64,000 bases of DNA from Lepas anatifera (Eukaryota > Arthropoda > Thecostraca > Lepadidae), in assembly GCA_034440635.1 (NCBI GenBank), contig JAOTON010000950.1, positions 1 to 64,000 on the forward strand. Reading direction: 5' to 3'. Below are positions 52,801 to 58,800 of this stretch, piece after piece. How positions within the stretch are numbered: position 1 is the stretch's first letter; each line of letters starts with the position of its first letter. A program made the translations under genes and the position numbers. The notes beneath the pieces are model-generated. The model was not told the origin of the DNA and searched no databases. It worked only from the letters and a program-made list of their open reading frames with translations.

Positions 52801-55800
52801 CAGGTGAGCAGGGAGAGATCGCCGGCACCGGCGGCGGCGCCAGGGTCAGTCCGAAAGGTACCCAGGTGAGCAGGGAGAGATCGCCGGCACCGGCGGCGGC
52901 GCCAGGGGTCAGTCCGAAAGGTACCCAGGTGAGCAGGGAGAGATCGCCGGCACCGGCGGCGGCGCCAAGGGTCAGTCCGAAAGGTACCCAGGTGAGCAGG
53001 GAGAGATCGCCGGCACCGGCGGCGGCGCCAAGGGTCAGTCCGAAAGGTACCCAGGTGAGCAGGGAGAGATCGCCGGCACCGGCGGCGGCGCCAGGGGTCA
53101 GTCCGAAAGGTACCCAGGTGAGCAGGGAGAGATCGCCGGCACGCGGCGGCGCCAAGGGTCAGTCCGAAAGGTACCCAGGTGAGCAGGGAGAGATCGCCGG
53201 CACCGGCGGCGGCGCCAGGGGTCAGTCCGAAAGGTACCCAGGTGAGCAGGGAGAGATCGCCGGCACCGGCGGCGGCGCCAGGGGTCAGTCCGAAAGGTAC
53301 CCAGGTGAGCAGGGAGAGATCGCCGGCACCGGCGGCGGCGCCAAGGGTCAGTCCGAAAGGTACCCAGGTGAGCAGGGAGAGATCGCCGGCACCGGCGGCG
53401 GCGCCAGGGGTCAGTCCGACCAGCTACCCTATCCCCAGCGACACCTGCATAGATGTGTTACATCCATACCGTACTGTTCAAGGCAGTATACAAATCCCAC
53501 CGACACCACCAGACTGCTTTTTCTAGATTCTCGTACAGCCCTACACGCAGCGGCGGAGTGTGGACGACTTCAGCGGAAGGTCAACCAGCTGACACTGCAA
53601 GTCACGTCCCTCAGCATCTTCCTGCCTCAAAACTCATAGTTTCTTCATTCCAACTCCGGATCATTTTAGACAGTTTTTTTTGTAAGATGGGTCCATCTTT
53701 GTGAAGCGAGAACGATGACATCGGTCGATCGGGGTCAATCGGCAGTTTTCCCAATGATGAACGGTGGGAAAACAACCGCGATGTTTCTGTTTTTAGATTC
53801 CACCACTTTTGACCCCAGAAAACAAAGATATCGGTGAACGGAGTCATCGACTAACGTGCTAAACTTACAGCATCATCCTCCCGAGATTTTGCACTGTTAT
53901 ATACACACAGCAAAACAGCGTTGGACTCTGCGTATACAACCCGTTCCAAAAACGTCCGACCATAATGGTATTTCAAAGTAACTCAGCCATTTACATGCGA
54001 CCCTTAAGGGAAGACAATATTGAGAAAAGCTCAGATTAAGATAACAAAAAGGGTACCAAACAAGGATTTTGCAATTCAAATATTATGATTCTGAAATGAC
54101 AGCATTGTTGAGACAAGGAAATTCAAGTTTGGTGGTCTCCTGCAGCATTTTACACACTGCAGGAGGCAATGCAATACAGCGGTGCAGGTGTCAGTAAGTT
54201 ATTTCGATGCCAGAGTGACTGACCGAGCTGGATTCTGGTATACGGAAATACGACGGGCCTTTTTACTGAGCTTATTGACCGGGTGTTGTCGAATACATTG
54301 CAAAGGTATGCTTCAGTCTCACCGGCCATTTCAAAACCAAGCTCGCGAGTAACTCCACCTCCGCTGGCGACAGCGGGACCCGGTGACTATTAGGTTATGC
54401 TTCACTTAGGCTACTGATCCCAACAGTCTTTCTTTGTTCCCGAGCCCCCCCAATAGTATTATCGAGACCCGTGCGTGTCGGTTCAAGCCCCCTTGCGTAC
54501 GTGCCGGTTATGACCCTCAGTGCGTGCGTGTCGGTTCTGACCCCCCCCTGTCGGTTGTGACGCCTTCCCCCGTGTGTGCATGCCAGTTCTGACCCTTAGT
54601 GCGTGCGTGCCAGTTCCGACCCTCAGTGGTGCGTGTCGGTCTAGACTCCTCCCTGTGCCGGTTCTAACCGCCCCTCCCTGTGCCGGTTCTAACCCCCCCC
54701 TGGTTCTGACCCCTCCCCCTGTTCCGGTTCTGACCCCCTTCCCTGTGCCGTCCTGACCCCTCCCCCTGTGCCGGTTCTGACCCCCTTCCCCTGCTGCAGC
54801 CGACACGCTCTGCTGGTGCATCTCGCTGTGTTTCGCTCGTCCACGCTGTGCCAGCGTCAGTCACGTGGGAGGCAGCTGCCGGCTGTACCGCCGAGTCGGC
54901 TCCTACACCTCTCTGCTGCCCAGCAGCGCCCAGCATCGGCTGCTGCCCGGCCGCAGTCAGCGGGACGAGTTCTGCCAGCAGGCCGAGGACTGCCAGCAGG
55001 GGGCGGGCCGGTGCCTAGGCCGTGTGTGCACCTCGCTGCCGGCCGTCACCTGCATCGTGCTGCGGAGCGTCTACCAGCGCACCCAGTCGGCCGTGTACTG
55101 GGGAGGCGTGCGGAACAGGACGCTGCGGCTGCTCTGCGACATGGAGTACAGCGGCGGCGGCTGGACGCTGCTGGTCAGCAGCGGCAGCCAGGGCGGCTGG
55201 AACCGCACCAACGCACTCGACAGGTCGGCCGACGGCCAGCCCTCCCTGCTGTCCGCCTACTCCATCTACGGACTGGCTGATCTTATCGTCGCAACGCAGC
55301 CCAACTCTGAGCACTACGAGATCGACGCCTACGACGTGCGCACCATCAAGGGCGGACACTTCCGAGTACCGCGCAACACCTCCCTTCTCCGCCAGAGACC
55401 AGGCAAACAACGTCTAGAGGGTAGGATGTACGGAGCATGGGTACTGAACGACGGCTTTCCTGTGGCACCCTGGCTGGCGTGGAAAACGACCGCTCAGAGG
55501 CTTATATCCATGCACTCTTCTCAAAAGGCTCTCCTTCGTCCGGGCGGTACAATCTTACAGCAACAGACTGCACAGAGCTGGCAGGGAGGTGAGATGGTCG
55601 CACCCAGCAGCGTTGTTCTATTTCTCCGCGAATCGAACGTGAGAGAGGAGGCCGCTCCCCTTTCCGGCCTACTGAACGAAGACGACGAATCAATGGAGGC
55701 ACTTTACCTCTAATTCAGCCTTTCTGCACCAGGGTCGGCAATCACAGGAGACTGGCCACCTTTGGCCACCTTCGACCAGCTAAAACCCTGATTATATACA

Positions 55801-58800
55801 CCTGTTGTCGATCCGAGACGTGTATAATCGAAGTAAGCACAGGACAAGCTTGTTTGATAAAAGAAGGAATTATTCCACAACCTCATGCCTTTCGGCACGA
55901 CGTGTGTATCTATTCTATTAGGATCATCCTATTTAGTCGTGGTGATGCGATAGCAGCCAAGGGCCATTCAATTTCGGTATAATGCAATTGGCTTAGTCGA
56001 AATATACTACATTTCGACAAATGTCACCCAAATACTTACTTGACAAAAGACATCCTGAGATAAAACGTACCATGGCTTCTAACATTGAACATTTGGAGGC
56101 CTTAGAAATCGAATTCTGACAGCGTCGAATGTGCAGTCCTGTTACCACTCATGCGTGATACCCGTGACTTTTATCAGCCACTGATCATCAGCTAAGTCAG
56201 TGGAGGCTTCTCGACCCAAATGTCACTTTAATCCGGATAGTTGTACGGAAATAACTGCGAGGGGATTCTTAACGTGCAATGCGGTAGTGCATAGTAAAGA
56301 CTAAAGTCGTTCAAATGCCGATACCTCATCCTGCAGAAGATTAAGCTACAACACAATCTGTGCATTTGTACCAATCGTGAGTGTTCATATTCGGTTGCAT
56401 GTGTAGAAATGGAAAATAAATGGTTTATGGTTTATGGTGCAAGATTGCGGGAATCAACAACATTGTTTCAATCCATGAATATAAATCATTGCGAAAATGT
56501 GAATAATGGTAGCAGGAAAATTTGGTGTGGAATGCGATTGTATGCCAAACGGTGCCAGCAGCACCGGTTAGAGGCGACGGAGCCTGCCATTTTGGACCAA
56601 CACCGCCGTCTCGCCCCCTGCAGAGAGCAAGGTTCATGCTGAACCAGACAGCTTCAGTTAGTGTTGACCCGCCTTTTTGTTGGGTGTTCTTTTTAATGAC
56701 TTGATATGAAAAAGGTCGCTTGACTCAGGAATTGTATCATTTTGTTCAGTGCATAAGCGTTTCATTTAGCCTATTCGATATCGCTCTTAATGCTACTCCG
56801 CATATTCTACAGCTAAACCCGGTAATTGAGGTTCCACAATCCAAGCTTTTTATTCAGGGGCCACACAAAAAAGACATCCATGCAGTTTCGGAAACCCGAG
56901 TCCACTTTTTCAATTGCTGCGTGTTTTCACAGCGGACCCAGGCCTGTTTCCCCGCATTCAAGTATGTGACAAGCCATAATTTAGTTATAAATGCATTAAC
57001 ATTTCCGAAATCATATCCGCGTAGTAACCATATCTTTGTAGTACTACACGGATGGGTCAGAAATAGTCCACACCGACTTGCAGGTCACGGTTGTGCTGAA
57101 TTAGCAAAGGATTAAGATATGGAAAGACATTGCATGAACCTGGTAAAATGATTACTACGCAAATATAGATAAATAAGCCAAATTTCTTAAATATAGATTC
57201 GTCCCAGCTGAAAAAACTCACACTGATCATCTAACATTGATAGAAAACATTGAAAACTGTAAGGGCAACCACACGGATTTCAAAAATACTTTCAACCAGC
57301 ATACAAGTCCTGAATATTTGTCACGCCCGCATGGAAGGGTGGACGACCCCGCTTCCTAGTTTCCCCTGTTCACATACGTATCAACTGGGAAAGAGTGAAG
57401 TCTCCATCGTCAAAAAGACACTAAATCTATTGGCCAGCTCTCAAAAGAAGAGGCAACGCCACACGACATGGGGTAAAACAATGACAAACAGCGTTTTCAG
57501 CCGGGCCCTCCATGCCAGGCCCTGCCGGCGACACAGCGCCAGTGGTCGGACCCGCCACTTACCCAGCCCTGCCGGCGACACAGCGCCAGTGGTCGGACCC
57601 GCCACTTACCCAGCCCTGCCGGCGGACACAGCGCCAGTGGTCGGACCCGCCACTTACCCAGCCCTGCCGGCGGACACAGCGCCAGTGGTCGGACCCGCCA
57701 CTTACCCAGCCCTGCCGGCGACACAGCGCCAGTGGTCGGTCCCGCCACTTACCCAGCCCTGCCGGCGGACACAGCGCCAGTGGTCGGACCCGCCACTTAC
57801 CCAGCCCTGCCGGCGGACACAGCGCCAGTGGTCGGTCCCGCCACTTACCCAGCCCTGCCGGCGACACAGCTCCAGTGGTCGGTCCCGCCACTTACCCAGC
57901 CCTGCCGGCGACACAGCGCCAGTGGTCGGACCCGCCACTTACCCAGCCCTGCCGGCGACACAGCGCCAGTGGTCGGTCCCGCCACTTACCCAGCCCTGCC
58001 GGCGGACACAGCGCCAGTGGTCGGACCCGCCACTTACCCAGCCCTGCCGGCGGACACAGCGCCAGTGGTCGGACCCGCCACTTACCCAGCCCTGCCGGCG
58101 ACACAGCGCCAGTGGTCGGACCCGCCACTTACCCAGTCGGTGGTGAAGGGCGCGCCCTGTTTGATGAGCTGGCGCACCTTGTCCACCCTGCCATCGGCAG
58201 CCTGCTGCAGCAGCTCCCGGCCCAGCTCCTGCAGGCTGGTCTGCGACGGCAGCGGCTGCACCGTCCGGCCGCTCCCACCTGCCCGACACCGCGCGGCTCA
58301 GGTCAGCGCCCTACCACAGCACGCGGCACAGCCCGGCCCAGCTCCTGCAGGCTGGTCTGCGACGGCAGCGGCTGCACCGTCCGGCCGCTCCCGCCTGCCC
58401 GACACCGCGCGGCTCAGGTCAGCGCCCTACCACAGCACGCAGCACACCTCGACCCATTTAAAGGGAGTGTCCCACTTTTATAATGGGTTGTGAACTGAGA
58501 TAATAGTTTTGTAGAGCGTGTCGAGAAACCATTGTTGACATATTTCACCTACAGCTCTCTGTAAACAATTTCCGCACGCTTTAAAGTTCAAAGGCTTGCT
58601 AAGTTATTCAAAACCAGGAAAGAATCCCTTTCCAACTGGCAGCCTATGTCACGTGATAAATTTTCACAAGTGGCATGGTCACGCAACCTTACATGTGGCA
58701 AGCCGTCGTAATCTGCCAGATTCGTGATAAAACGTGATGCTTGGGTCAACCCAGCGTGGCAAGACAAAAGACGACAACTTTGTTTTGAGCGATTGGATGT

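Noticed and set aside
53539..53639. An internal coiled-coil exon of the nested gene ([15 protein letters not shown])
   Set aside because: The acceptor phase fits but no phase-1 donor is present before the stop, so it cannot join to 54800; kept only as a possible alternative terminal exon.
57250..58493. Frames of 298, 323 and 253 codons with [20 protein letters not shown] repeats
   Set aside because: Plus-strand readings of the donor-site minisatellite and of the antisense of a GABPB exon.
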